Assembly: GCA_947169285.1 (NCBI GenBank)
Contig: CAMVPB010000002.1
Span: forward strand, 1-64,000
Reading direction: 5' to 3'
From: an uncultured bacterium
Lineage (GTDB): Bacteria > Bacillota_I > Bacilli_A > RF39 > UBA660
DNA: 64,000 nt
Position numbers and translations under genes: made by a program. Below, piece after piece: positions 49,545 through 60,038 of this stretch (position 1 is the first letter of the stretch; the number at the start of each line of letters is the position of its first letter). The notes below the pieces were generated by a model, which was given only the letters and a program-made list of their open reading frames with translations, was not told the DNA's origin and did not search any database.

Positions 49545-50840
49545 CTATTTATTTAGTTCTTTATATTTATCTTTTAAAACATATATATCTTTACTACTCA
49601 TAAATAGTAGTACACTATTTTTATATTGAAATAATTTATTTACTTCTTCTAAAGATATGTTTTCCCCATTATTTAAAAGTTTAATAATATCATCAGATGT
49701 TACATCATCAAAACCTATTTCTAATCTATCTTCTCCAATATCAGTAACATATGCTTTGTCAGCTAAATTAAGTGCATCAGCAAACTCTTTATAAAAATAT
49801 TTTACTCTTGATTTGGTATGCGGCTTGAATATAGCAACAATATATTTATCTGGATACTTTTTTCTAGCAGCTTCAATTGTAACTTTTAATTCGGTAGGAT
49901 GATGAGCATAATCATCTATTAAAATATTAGATTTAAATTTTTCTTCTATAAATCTTCTTTTTGCGGGCTCTATTTTAAGGATTTGTTTCTTTATAGTATC
50001 TTTATCAATGTTTTCTAAAAAACACACTGTAATAACGCTTAAAACATTTAATAGAAGGTGATCACCTACAAAAGGAAATGTATACGTATCAAAATATTCA
50101 TTATTTATATAAACATCACCAGTTGTTTTATTATCAATAACTTTTATGTTTTTAATATATACATCATTATTTTCATTAACACCATAGTATAAAATTTTTT
50201 TATTTGTTTTTATACTTCTGATATTTTCATCATCACCACAAGCAATAATAGTATCTTTAGTTTTATTTATAAAAGAAATGAATGCATCTTTAACATCATC
50301 TAAGTCTTTATAATAATCAGTATGGTCAAGTTCAATATTAGTGATAATAGAGTAGTAAGGATGATATTCTAAGAAATGTCTTTTATATTCACAGGCTTCT
50401 AATACAAAGTATTTATTATTTTTTTTAGCAAATCCTGAGCCATCACCAATAAGATAGTTTACCCCAAGCGGTTCTAAAACTTTACTCATCATAGTAGAAG
50501 TAGTAGTTTTACCATGACAACCACTTATAGCGATTAATTTATAATTTTTAGTAATTTCATCAATCATTTGTTGATATGAATAGATTTTACAACCCAGTTC
50601 TAAAGACTTTTTAACTTCAACATTTTCTTCTCCAAAAGCATTACCTTTAATAATTATTAAATCTTTATTAATATTATTTTCATTAAATTCTAATATTTTA
50701 ATATTTCTTTTATTAAGTTCAATTTCAGTAAAGAAATGTTCTGGTTTGTCACTTCCTAAAACTTCATAACCTAAATCATGCATAATGCAGGCTAGGGAAG
50801 ACATACCAGAACCCTTAATACCTATAAAATAATATTTCAT
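49545..50840 (-). CDS. murC: UDP-N-acetylmuramate-L-alanine ligase
   Basis: YYFIGIKGSGMSSLA, GCHGKTTTSTM, IDDYAHHPTE. Confidence 0.93.
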   Translation of the reverse strand: MKYYFIGIKGSGMSSLACIMHDLGYEVLGSDKPEHFFTEIELNKRNIKILEFNENNINKDLIIIKGNAFGEENVEVKKSLELGCKIYSYQQMIDEITKNYKLIAISGCHGKTTTSTMMSKVLEPLGVNYLIGDGSGFAKKNNKYFVLEACEYKRHFLEYHPYYSIITNIELDHTDYYKDLDDVKDAFISFINKTKDTIIACGDDENIRSIKTNKKILYYGVNENNDVYIKNIKVIDNKTTGDVYINNEYFDTYTFPFVGDHLLLNVLSVITVCFLENIDKDTIKKQILKIEPAKRRFIEEKFKSNILIDDYAHHPTELKVTIEAARKKYPDKYIVAIFKPHTKSRVKYFYKEFADALNLADKAYVTDIGEDRLEIGFDDVTSDDIIKLLNNGENISLEEVNKLFQYKNSVLLFMSSKDIYVLKDKYKELNK

Positions 50841-51034
50841 AATTATCACCAATTCAATTATAACATATTTATATTTACAAATTAAAAATTTGCTGTTAAA
50901 AATTATTGACTCTATATAATAAAAATGATATCAATATTTTACAAATTGCTGGCATATAAGCCTTATGTGATTTATTCTTTAATATCAGGGTTAGAAACAA
51001 TCCAGTCATATAAGCACTATCAGTTTTTATATAC

Positions 51035-51062
51035 AAAAAAAAACACTTAATTAAAAGTGTTA
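51035..51062 (-). terminator. Terminator after tRNA-Thr
   Basis: Minus: AACACTTttaattAAGTGTTTTTTTTT. Confidence 0.7.
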
Positions 51063-51070
51063 ATTTTAAG

Positions 51071-51147
51071 TGGTGCTGAAAACAGGAATCGAACCCGCAA
51101 CCTACTGATTACGATTCAGTTGCTCTACCAATTGAGCTATTTCAGCA
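51071..51147 (-). tRNA. tRNA-Thr (CGT)
   Basis: Anticodon stem ACTGA-atCGTaa-TCAGT. Confidence 0.92.
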
Positions 51148-51182
51148 TTAGAAAACCAACTTAATGTTGGTTATTTTTTTAT

Positions 51183-51258
51183 TGGTGACCCATATGGGAT
51201 TTGAACCCATGAATGTCGCCTTGAGAGGGCGATGTGTTAACCATTTCACCAATGGGCC
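51183..51258 (-). tRNA. tRNA-Glu (CTC)
   Basis: Anticodon stem TCGCC-ctCTCaa-GGCGA. Confidence 0.92.
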
Positions 51259-51267
51259 ATTAAAGAA

Positions 51268-52914
51268 TTAAATATTTAAATATTCTTTAAATAAGTTAAT
51301 TCTTTTATTAATTGATTCCTTACTTAATAATTTAAGTATTTCATATAAGTCTGGTGACATTGTTCTTCCCGTAACCATAACTCTTATTAGTTCACAAATA
51401 TCACTTACATTTCCAAGATATTTTTCCGGATTTAACTTATATTCTTTATTATCCGGACAGAAATTATATTTTACTGAAAACTCTTTAATTTTATTAAACC
51501 AATCTTGTTTATCATCTTCTTTATTATAAACATTTTCAAAATAATCTTCAAGTATTTCAGACTTATAGAATTTCTTGATTTCTAAATTTTTATAATCATC
51601 TATATTAAATAGTTCATCAAACATAAATGATATTTCTTTTTTAACATCAGAGTAACAACTAATATCTTTTCTTGGCCTTGGAACTTCACGTTCTATATTT
51701 AATACATTAATAGTATATTCTTTATTATCTTTTAACAAAGTATAAAAATCTTTATCATATGTATTTAAATATTCTAATGTTTTGTCATAAAGATCACTTG
51801 CTTTTAATCTACTAAAATAAGTTTTAGAAATGCTTATTAATTTTTCTATATCAAATAGTGAACCAGATGTAGACATTTTATTAAATTCAAATCTAAAATC
51901 GTTTATATTTAAACTTGGATTTTGATTATACCATTCTTCAAAATTAGAATTAAGTAGAGTAGCAAAGTATAATTTAACTGCTTCTTCTGGTATACCCCTT
52001 TCATTATAAAAACTAACAGCAGCTTCTGGATCCTTTCTTTTAGATAATTTTCTAACTGTTTCTCCTTCTTTTTTATTAAGAGGGGATATATGAGCATATT
52101 TAGGTGCTTTAAATCCAAAAGCATTCCATATTTCCAAATGGTATGGAACTGATGAAATATACGAATCATCTCTTGTTACATGAGTTACTCTCATTAAATG
52201 ATCATCAACAACGTGAGCAAAAGCATAAGGTGGAATTCCATCTGATTTAATAAGTACATGATCAATATCATTTTCTGGTATTTCAATTGTACCTTTAATT
52301 AAATCTTTAAATATTATTTTTTTATTAAAGTCCCCATTACTTTTTAATCTAAGTACCCAAGGTTCATTATTTTTAATTTTTTGTTCTATTTCTTCATAAG
52401 ATAAATTTCTACATTTAGCATATTTACCATAATATCCAATTCTATCTTTTTTTTCAGTTTGAATTTCTCTTATTTTGTTAATTTCATCTTCTGAGCAAAA
52501 GCAAGGATAAGCTCTACCAATAGATACTAAGTATTTTCCGAATGCAGAATATATATCTTTTCTTTGACTTTGAATATATGGTCCATAATTACCACCATTA
52601 ATTGGATCTTCATCTATTCTATATTTATATGCTTTTAAATCTTCAAGGATTAATTCAGTGCCATTTTCAATTGCTCTTTTATCATCGGTATCTTCAATTC
52701 TTAATATAAATACACCATTTGTTTGATGCGAAAATACCTCTGGTATAAAAGATGCAAATAAATTTCCCATGTGCATTCTTCCAGTAGGAGAAGGGGCAAA
52801 TCTTGCAACTATTGATCCTTCTGATAAATTTCTTTCTGGATACATTTTTTCATAATCTTCTATAGTTTTATCAACGTTTGGATATAACAAATCAGCAAGT
52901 TTTTTATAATCCAT
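51268..52914 (-). CDS. gltX: Glutamate-tRNA ligase
   Basis: RFAPSPTGRMHMGNLFASF, KLSKRKD; start corrected to 52914 (ORF track extends through tRNA-Gln). Confidence 0.95.
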   Translation of the reverse strand: MDYKKLADLLYPNVDKTIEDYEKMYPERNLSEGSIVARFAPSPTGRMHMGNLFASFIPEVFSHQTNGVFILRIEDTDDKRAIENGTELILEDLKAYKYRIDEDPINGGNYGPYIQSQRKDIYSAFGKYLVSIGRAYPCFCSEDEINKIREIQTEKKDRIGYYGKYAKCRNLSYEEIEQKIKNNEPWVLRLKSNGDFNKKIIFKDLIKGTIEIPENDIDHVLIKSDGIPPYAFAHVVDDHLMRVTHVTRDDSYISSVPYHLEIWNAFGFKAPKYAHISPLNKKEGETVRKLSKRKDPEAAVSFYNERGIPEEAVKLYFATLLNSNFEEWYNQNPSLNINDFRFEFNKMSTSGSLFDIEKLISISKTYFSRLKASDLYDKTLEYLNTYDKDFYTLLKDNKEYTINVLNIEREVPRPRKDISCYSDVKKEISFMFDELFNIDDYKNLEIKKFYKSEILEDYFENVYNKEDDKQDWFNKIKEFSVKYNFCPDNKEYKLNPEKYLGNVSDICELIRVMVTGRTMSPDLYEILKLLSKESINKRINLFKEYLNI

Positions 52915-52932
52915 AATTTCACTTCCTTTTTT

Positions 52933-53007
52933 TGGTTGCCCCAGAAGGATTCGAACCTCCGGTGCTGGAGTCAGAGTCCAGAGCCTTACCACTTGGCCAT
53001 GGGGCAA
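52933..53007 (-). tRNA. tRNA-Gln (CTG)
   Basis: Anticodon stem CTGGA-ctCTGac-TCCAG. Confidence 0.92.
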
Positions 53008-53077
53008 TAAAACATAATTATTATATAACATTTTACTATTAAAATAAATACAACCAGTTAATTTAGTTGCATTTATT

Positions 53078-53548
53078 TTAATAACGAATAAGTTTTTTAT
53101 AATTTTCAAATTTTGATTGCTCTATTATTTCATAATTTTCTAAAACTTTATTAACAATAAAATCTGTTTCACTTGATACAATAACGATTGATTTATTTTT
53201 AATAAGTTCTTTAGATGATTTCAATTTATTTTTATTATTTTCTAAATTATTTATTGATTGTTCTAAATTATTTTGAGAAGGATCTATTTCTATAGATAAT
53301 CCAATATCTTTTAAATCATTATAATAACTTTTTAATTTGTTATTAAATTTTATTAATGAATCAGTATATATATTATTAAGTTCTTTTAATTGTTTGACAT
53401 ATGAATTATATTTAATAGGATCTTGTTTGATATAAAAACTAATTAGATCAATATTTCTTTTTATGTCTTCTAATGAATCATATAATTCAGTTCTAGTTAG
53501 TCTTATTAGACATGATAAATTTAATTTTAATTTTTTCAATTCATCCAT
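53078..53548 (-). CDS. Hypothetical helical protein
   Basis: 156 aa ORF. Confidence 0.55.
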   Translation of the reverse strand: MDELKKLKLNLSCLIRLTRTELYDSLEDIKRNIDLISFYIKQDPIKYNSYVKQLKELNNIYTDSLIKFNNKLKSYYNDLKDIGLSIEIDPSQNNLEQSINNLENNKNKLKSSKELIKNKSIVIVSSETDFIVNKVLENYEIIEQSKFENYKKLIRY

Positions 53549-53549
53549 A

Positions 53550-53897
53550 TTATTTATCCTTTCTATATTTTGAAAGTTCTAATATTTTAGCGTTTTCATT
53601 ATAAACTATATGAGGTTTATTACAATTGAAATAATCTTTTATAAATTCAATATATTCATAATAAATTTCTATTATTGAATCAAAATACTTAACCATACTT
53701 ATTAAAAATTTTTTTCTTGAAATTAAATCTTTTTTAATTTTGTAAATGTTAAATTCATCGACATTAGATATTTCAAGTAATTCAATTGCATTGCATGTTT
53801 CAGCTAAATCCGAAATAAAATCATTTTTGTTTTTTTCAACTTCAAATATTTTTTTATACATTTCATCAATTGTATAATTAAATAGTTTTAATTCCAT
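53550..53897 (-). CDS. Hypothetical helical protein
   Basis: MELKLFNYTIDEMYKKIFEVEKNK...; start corrected to 53897. Confidence 0.55.
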   Translation of the reverse strand: MELKLFNYTIDEMYKKIFEVEKNKNDFISDLAETCNAIELLEISNVDEFNIYKIKKDLISRKKFLISMVKYFDSIIEIYYEYIEFIKDYFNCNKPHIVYNENAKILELSKYRKDK

Positions 53898-53939
53898 AAA
53901 TAAAACCCCTAAAATCAAGGCATATTATATCAAAAAACA

Positions 53940-53965
53940 ATAAAAAAAGCAACCGCTGTTGCTTA
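53940..53965 (-). terminator. Terminator after tRNA-Glu(TTC)
   Basis: Minus: AAGCAACAGCGGTTGCTTTTTTTATTG. Confidence 0.7.
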
Positions 53966-53975
53966 AATTTTAAAT

Positions 53976-54051
53976 TGGTGACCTGTACGGGATTTGAACC
54001 CGTGAATGCACGCGTGAAAGGCGTGTGTGTTAACCATTTCACCAACAGGCC
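53976..54051 (-). tRNA. tRNA-Glu (TTC)
   Basis: Anticodon stem CACGC-ctTTCac-GCGTG. Confidence 0.93.
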
Positions 54052-54057
54052 AAAAAA

Positions 54058-54134
54058 TGGTGGGCCTGAATAGACTTGAACTATCGACCTTGCGCTTATC
54101 AGACGCACGCTCTAACCAACTGAGCTACAAGCCC
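54058..54134 (-). tRNA. tRNA-Ile (GAT)
   Basis: Anticodon stem TGCGT-ctGATaa-GCGCA. Confidence 0.93.
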
Positions 54135-54240
54135 ATTTTTTGTTTGACTCATATATTCTATAATATTTTTTATATTTTTGCAACTATTTTCTTGAAAAAA
54201 TAAAAAAATCTTGTATACTTAATTATAGGAGAGATTTAAA

Positions 54241-54903
54241 ATGGATGTTGTGCTTTATATTTTTATATTTAGTTTTTTAATAACTTTTTTATTTAGTTTA
54301 TCTATTGCTATTGCTTTTCCATTATTCAAAAAATATTATAATAAAAATATTGAAGGCTTTTTACCAATATATAATCTTTTTAAATTATGCTATATAGTTG
54401 GTATTAATGAATTTGTTGCGTTTTTATATTTAATTCCAGGTGTTAATATCTTTCTTATGATTTTAATGGGGATTAGATTAAAAGGTAGATTTGATACTTA
54501 TAAATTTTTTGAAATAGGATTTGTAGTTTTTCCGATTATTTTTATACCGCTTGCAGCGTATATAAAACCATCTTTAAAAGACTCATTTATAAATACCGAA
54601 AAACCAGTTAAAAAGAAAAAAGAAAAGAATTTAAATGAGAAAACAAAACCAAAGAATATAAAAGATAAACAAGAAGAGACTGAAATTTATGAATATTTTA
54701 CTGAAGAAGAGACTAATGAATTTCCTAGTATAAATTTAGATGATGAAAGTATATTTAAACTTCAGTCAAAAATAAAGCAAGATGAAAATGGCGATAATAA
54801 GCCATATAAAGCAAAGAAAATTATGGTTAATGAAGATTTTATAAATAGTGCTCCAGCTGAGCAAGAAGTAATAAACAAAATTGAAAAAAAGAAAAGAAAT
54901 TAA
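54241..54903 (+). CDS. Membrane protein (DUF5684-like) with charged C-terminal tail
   Basis: Multiple TM segments then Lys/Glu-rich tail. Confidence 0.55.
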   Translation: MDVVLYIFIFSFLITFLFSLSIAIAFPLFKKYYNKNIEGFLPIYNLFKLCYIVGINEFVAFLYLIPGVNIFLMILMGIRLKGRFDTYKFFEIGFVVFPIIFIPLAAYIKPSLKDSFINTEKPVKKKKEKNLNEKTKPKNIKDKQEETEIYEYFTEEETNEFPSINLDDESIFKLQSKIKQDENGDNKPYKAKKIMVNEDFINSAPAEQEVINKIEKKKRN

Positions 54904-54958
54904 AGACTTTGCAGTCTTTTTTTTTCATGATATAATTAAATAGTGAGGGTAGTAGGAT

Positions 54959-56863
54959 ATGACTGAATATAATGAAAAATCAATAAAAATATTAGAGGGA
55001 TTAGAAGCTGTAAGAAAAAGACCAGGTATGTATATAGGTTCTACTGATAAAAGGGGACTTCATCATTTGGTGTGGGAGATTGTGGATAATGCAATTGACG
55101 AGGCTATAAATGGATATGGAAATAAAATCACTATTACTTTAACAAAAAAAGGTAGTGTAATAGTTAGCGATGAAGGAAGAGGAGTTCCTACTGGAAAACA
55201 TTCTAGTGGTAAAAGTACTCCAGAAGTAATCTATACTGTATTGCATGCTGGTGGAAAATTTGAAAATGATGGATATAAAGTAAGCGGTGGTTTGCATGGT
55301 GTTGGATCATCTGTTGTAAACGCATTATCTAAATGGATGAAAGTTACTATATATAGAGATGGAAAAATACACGAGATAAGTTTTAAAAACGGAGGACATG
55401 TAGATAGTCAATTAAAACAAATTGGAACAACACGTCAAACTGGTACCACTGTAGAATTTTTTCCTGATGATGAAATATTTGGAAATGCAAGATTTAGTTA
55501 TACAACCATATGTGAAAGAATGCAAGAAAGTGCTTTTTTAATTAATGGGCTTACTATGGAAGTGATTGATGAAGAAGATGATAAGAAAAGCGTGTTCTTT
55601 TATGAAAACGGTTTGGTGTCTTTTATAGAATATATAAATGAAGGAAAGCAAACATTACATAAAGTAATTAGTTTTAGTGGTGAAAAGAATGGCATACAAG
55701 TTGATATTGCTATGCAATATACTGAATCATATTCAGAAACCATTATGTCTTTTGTAAACAATGTAAAAACTATAGATGGTGGTACTCATGAAGTTGGATT
55801 TAAAACTGGTCTTACAAAAGCGTTTAATGAATATGTTAAAAAGAATAATTTTTTAAAGGGCAATGATACATTAGATGGCAGTGATGTTCGTGAAGGGTTG
55901 AGTGCAATTGTAAGTTTAAAAATACCAGAATCATTATTACAATTTGAGGGACAAACTAAAGGTAAACTTGGAACACCACAAGCAAAGAACGTTGTTGAAA
56001 GTTTGGTATATGAGAAACTGAGTTATTATTTAGAAGAAAACAAAGAAACAGCAACAACAATAATGGAAAAGGCATTAAAGAGCAAACTTGCTCGTGAAGC
56101 TGCTAGAAAAGCAAGAGCTGATGCTAGAAATGGAAAAAACAAGTCTAAAGTTGAAAAAAATTTATCTGGTAAGCTAGCACCTGCACAAAGTAAAAATCAG
56201 AGTATTAATGAATTATTTATAGTTGAGGGAGATTCTGCTGGTGGTTCTGCTAAAAGCGGTAGAGATAGAAAATTTCAAGCGATTCTTCCGTTAAGAGGGA
56301 AAGTATTAAATACTAGTAAAGCTAGTATGGATGATGTTTATAAAAATGAAGAATTAAATACTTTAATTTATACAATTGGTGCAGGAGTTGGACCAAATTT
56401 TGATGTGAGTGAATCAAACTATGATAAAGTTATTATAATGACAGATGCTGATGTTGATGGAGCACATATTCAAATACTTTTATTAACATTTTTCTATCAT
56501 TATATGAGACCTCTAATTGAGTCTGGTAAACTTTATATAGCTTTACCACCTTTATATAAATTAGATTATGGTAAAGGCAAAAAATATTATGCTTATACCG
56601 ATGAAGAATTAAATCAAATTAAAAATGAAAATCCAGGAAAATGTAGTGTTCAAAGATATAAAGGTCTTGGTGAAATGAACGCTGATCAATTATGGGAAAC
56701 AACTATGAATCCTGACAGTAGAAGTTTAATTAGAGTTAATATTTCTGATGCAGCTTTAGCTGAAAAGAGAGTGGATGTACTTATGGGAGACAAAGTTGAA
56801 CCTAGAAAAGAGTGGATTAATGAAAATGTTGAATTCACTATGGAAGATGATTATAGAAACTAG
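54959..56863 (+). CDS. parE: DNA topoisomerase IV subunit B
   Basis: VRKRPGMYIGST, GLHGVGSSVVNALS, VEGDSAGGSAK; paired with parC. Confidence 0.93.
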   Translation: MTEYNEKSIKILEGLEAVRKRPGMYIGSTDKRGLHHLVWEIVDNAIDEAINGYGNKITITLTKKGSVIVSDEGRGVPTGKHSSGKSTPEVIYTVLHAGGKFENDGYKVSGGLHGVGSSVVNALSKWMKVTIYRDGKIHEISFKNGGHVDSQLKQIGTTRQTGTTVEFFPDDEIFGNARFSYTTICERMQESAFLINGLTMEVIDEEDDKKSVFFYENGLVSFIEYINEGKQTLHKVISFSGEKNGIQVDIAMQYTESYSETIMSFVNNVKTIDGGTHEVGFKTGLTKAFNEYVKKNNFLKGNDTLDGSDVREGLSAIVSLKIPESLLQFEGQTKGKLGTPQAKNVVESLVYEKLSYYLEENKETATTIMEKALKSKLAREAARKARADARNGKNKSKVEKNLSGKLAPAQSKNQSINELFIVEGDSAGGSAKSGRDRKFQAILPLRGKVLNTSKASMDDVYKNEELNTLIYTIGAGVGPNFDVSESNYDKVIIMTDADVDGAHIQILLLTFFYHYMRPLIESGKLYIALPPLYKLDYGKGKKYYAYTDEELNQIKNENPGKCSVQRYKGLGEMNADQLWETTMNPDSRSLIRVNISDAALAEKRVDVLMGDKVEPRKEWINENVEFTMEDDYRN

Positions 56864-56874
56864 AGGTGAAGTGT

Positions 56875-59427
56875 GTGAAAAATAGTAATGATTTATTAAA
56901 AAGAATTCAAGATTATGCATTAGAAGAAATAATGGGAGATAGATTTGGCTCATATGCCAAAGAAATAATACTTGATAGGGCAATCCCAGATGTAAGAGAT
57001 GGATTAAAACCCGTTCAAAGAAGAATATTGTATGCGATGTATAAAGCTAATAATACATGGGATAAAGGTTATATTAAATGCGCAGCAACAGTAGGTGATG
57101 TGTTAGGTAAATTTCATCCACATGGAGACTCAAGTGTTTATGATGCCATGGTTAGAATGAGTCAATGGTGGAAGCAAAATACAATTCTTGTTGATATTCA
57201 AGGAAATAATGGTTCTATTGATGGAGACGGAGCAGCAGCTTATCGTTATACAGAAGCTAGGCTTGCTAAAATAAGTGGAGAATTACTTGGAGATTTAGAT
57301 AAGGATACTGTTAAATGGGCACCTAATTTTGATGATAGATTTTTAGAACCAACAGTTTTACCTGCTAAATTTCCTAATTTACTTGTAAATGGATCTAATG
57401 GTATTAGTGCTGGTTATGCCACAAATATTCCCCCTCATAATTTAGGTGAAATAATAGATGCAACTATTAAAAGAATAGATTCACCTAATTGTAGGCTTGA
57501 TACTATATTAGAAATAGTAAAAGGCCCAGATTTTCCAACTGGTGGAATAGTTGAAGGTAAAGAGGGAATTATAGATGCATTTACTACTGGACGTGGTAAA
57601 GTAATTGTTAAAAGTAAAACTGAATTTAAAAAGGAAAAGGGAAAAGAACAAATAATCGTTAATGAAATTCCTTTTGATGTTAATAAGGCTTTATTGGTAC
57701 AAAAAATAGATGCTTTAAGAATAGATAAAAAAATTGACGGTATTAGCGAAGTAAGAGATGAGACTGATAGAGAAGGTCTTAGAATAGTAATCGATTTAAA
57801 AAGCGGGGCTAATAAAGAATTTATATTAAATTATTTACTCAAAAATACTGATTTGCAAGTATCATATAATTATAACATGGTAGCTATTGTTAATAGAACG
57901 CCTAAAACACTTGGTATAATTCCTATTTTAGATGCATATATAGATCATTTTAAAGAAGTTATTACAAAAAGAACAGAATTTAATTTAGCAACGTATAAAA
58001 AAGAATTTAATATAGTTTCTGGACTTATTAAAGCCATATCTATATTAGATGAAGTTATTAAAACTATTCGTGCTAGTAAGAATAAAGTTGATGCTAAAAA
58101 TAATTTAGTAAGTAAATATGATTTTACTGAAGAACAAGCTGAAGCAATTGTGATGTTGCAATTATATAAATTAACTAATACTGACATTGTAACTTTAGAA
58201 GAAAGAAGTGAAACTCTTAAAAAGCTAATAGCTGAATGTGAAAAAATCTTGGCTGATGAAAATGAACTTAAAAATGTTATGAAAAGTGAACTTAGAGATA
58301 TAAAGAAAAACTATGCAGAGAATAGAAAAACGGTTATTAAAGATGAAATTACTGAAATAAAAATAGATGAAACTGATCTAGTTAGTAAAGAAGATTTTGT
58401 TGTATGCATTAGTAAAGCAGGCTATGTTAAAAAACATTCAATAAAATTGTTTAGTGCTAATGAAAAAGAATACCCTGCTGTAAAAGAGGGGGATTATATC
58501 GAGGGATTATATAAAGTTAATAATCTCGATACAATTATTTTATTTACTAATTTAGGTAATTATTTATATGTTCCTGTAAGAGAAATTCAAGAATCAAAAT
58601 TTAAAGATGTAGGTACTCATATTTCTAATATTATTAAAGTTAGTGATGGAGAAAAAATAGTAAAATCAATTGCTGTTAATAAATTTGATGATTCATTAAT
58701 TACATTATTTACTAAAAATGGAATGGTAAAAAGAGTATCTCTTAAATTATTTGAAGTAACACGTTATTCTAAACCAATTTCGTGTATTAAATTAAAATCA
58801 GGGGATGAATTAGTAAGTGTAAGTAGGTGCAATTCAGATGACACTTTAGTAATAACTACTGATGGCTATGCTTTAAAATATAATACTAATGAAATACCTA
58901 ATTTAGGATTAAAAACAAGTGGCGTTAAATCAATTAAATTAAGTTCAAATGCAAATGTAATTGGCGCTTTTGTGGTTAGTGAATTAAAAGAATATCTATG
59001 TATTTTTACAGATAAAAACACTGCAAAAAGAATTCATGTTGATACTATAGATAAAACTAGTAGAGCCAAAAAAGGAACATTAATTATTAAAAGTCCTAAA
59101 TCTAAAAAATACACAATTATAAAAGCCTTTAATATTGGTAGTAAAAATATATTTGGTATTATAGATAAAGAAATTGGTTATTTAAAAGCAAGTGACATTA
59201 ATATATTAGATAAATCTTCAACCGGAAATACATTTACTAAAAAGAATGTAGATGATATATTTGTAGTAGCTAAATATACAGATATTGTTTCTCAATCAAA
59301 AGCAAACATTAATGAGCCTATGGTAAATGGTGCTCAAGAGTTAATGGATAATAAAGAAGAAGTAATTGAACAACCAAAAGAAAGAAAACTTACTATGAGT
59401 GATTTCTTTGATGAATTTAAATTATAA
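56875..59427 (+). CDS. parC: DNA topoisomerase IV subunit A
   Basis: AIPDVRDGLKPVQRRILYAM, HPHGDSSVYDAMVRMSQ; GTG start 56875 (56866 possible). Confidence 0.93.
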   Translation: MKNSNDLLKRIQDYALEEIMGDRFGSYAKEIILDRAIPDVRDGLKPVQRRILYAMYKANNTWDKGYIKCAATVGDVLGKFHPHGDSSVYDAMVRMSQWWKQNTILVDIQGNNGSIDGDGAAAYRYTEARLAKISGELLGDLDKDTVKWAPNFDDRFLEPTVLPAKFPNLLVNGSNGISAGYATNIPPHNLGEIIDATIKRIDSPNCRLDTILEIVKGPDFPTGGIVEGKEGIIDAFTTGRGKVIVKSKTEFKKEKGKEQIIVNEIPFDVNKALLVQKIDALRIDKKIDGISEVRDETDREGLRIVIDLKSGANKEFILNYLLKNTDLQVSYNYNMVAIVNRTPKTLGIIPILDAYIDHFKEVITKRTEFNLATYKKEFNIVSGLIKAISILDEVIKTIRASKNKVDAKNNLVSKYDFTEEQAEAIVMLQLYKLTNTDIVTLEERSETLKKLIAECEKILADENELKNVMKSELRDIKKNYAENRKTVIKDEITEIKIDETDLVSKEDFVVCISKAGYVKKHSIKLFSANEKEYPAVKEGDYIEGLYKVNNLDTIILFTNLGNYLYVPVREIQESKFKDVGTHISNIIKVSDGEKIVKSIAVNKFDDSLITLFTKNGMVKRVSLKLFEVTRYSKPISCIKLKSGDELVSVSRCNSDDTLVITTDGYALKYNTNEIPNLGLKTSGVKSIKLSSNANVIGAFVVSELKEYLCIFTDKNTAKRIHVDTIDKTSRAKKGTLIIKSPKSKKYTIIKAFNIGSKNIFGIIDKEIGYLKASDINILDKSSTGNTFTKKNVDDIFVVAKYTDIVSQSKANINEPMVNGAQELMDNKEEVIEQPKERKLTMSDFFDEFKL

Positions 59428-59445
59428 AGTTTCATATAATAAAAT

Positions 59446-59811
59446 ATGAAAACTAAAGAAGAGTTTAAAGAATTTATTAAAAAGAATCCAGCTTTTGTGG
59501 ATTCTGTTAAAAGCGGTCTTACTTCATGGCAAGAATTATTTGAACTTTATAGTTTATATGATGAAGATTCAAGCGTTTGGGACAAGTATAGAATTAAAGA
59601 AGAAGTAGTAAAAGATACCGCTTCTTCTTTATCTTTAGCTTCAATAATTGAAACTTTGAAAGGAATAAATCTAGATAGTTTTCAAAATAATTTAGAAAGT
59701 ATACAAAAAGCAGTTTCTTTTTTAGAAGAATTTACTAAAAAAGATGATAAAAAAGAAGAAGTTAAAAAGAATTATAAAGATGAAAACATAGATAGATTTT
59801 ATAGTGATTAA
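59446..59811 (+). CDS. YlbD-like spore coat protein
   Basis: FKEFIKKNPAFVDSVKSGLTSWQELFELYSLYDEDSSVWDKY. Confidence 0.8.
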   Translation: MKTKEEFKEFIKKNPAFVDSVKSGLTSWQELFELYSLYDEDSSVWDKYRIKEEVVKDTASSLSLASIIETLKGINLDSFQNNLESIQKAVSFLEEFTKKDDKKEEVKKNYKDENIDRFYSD

Positions 59812-60038
59812 TGAGATTTGATGTATATTTAAAATTAAAAGAAAAACCAATATATACAAAATTTATTAGAGAACATTCAGAATGGTATAAAATACTTAAT
59901 AGGGATCCAAATATGTTTGATAAAATGATTGAAGATATGAAGGATAAATATAAACTAAGGGTAACAGATAAAATTGATAATGTAGTAAATAGTGTAGACC
60001 TTATATCTAAATTCTTAAAAGTTACAAATGAAAAATAA
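59811..60038 (+). CDS. YlbE-like protein
   Basis: FIREHSEWYKILNRDPNMFDKMIEDMK; follows ylbD-like gene. Confidence 0.78.
   Translation: MRFDVYLKLKEKPIYTKFIREHSEWYKILNRDPNMFDKMIEDMKDKYKLRVTDKIDNVVNSVDLISKFLKVTNEK

Noticed and set aside
50926-51030. Purine riboswitch on the minus strand (contains TTTCTAACC-like string)
   Set aside because: The spacing leaves no room for a proper P2 stem and the conserved loop motifs are absent.
52915-53109. N-terminal extension of gltX in the ORF track
   Set aside because: The extension reads through tRNA-Gln; the true GltX start with SD is at 52914.
53898-54108. Minus-strand ORF 53878-54108
   Set aside because: Runs through tRNA-Glu and into tRNA-Ile; not a plausible protein.
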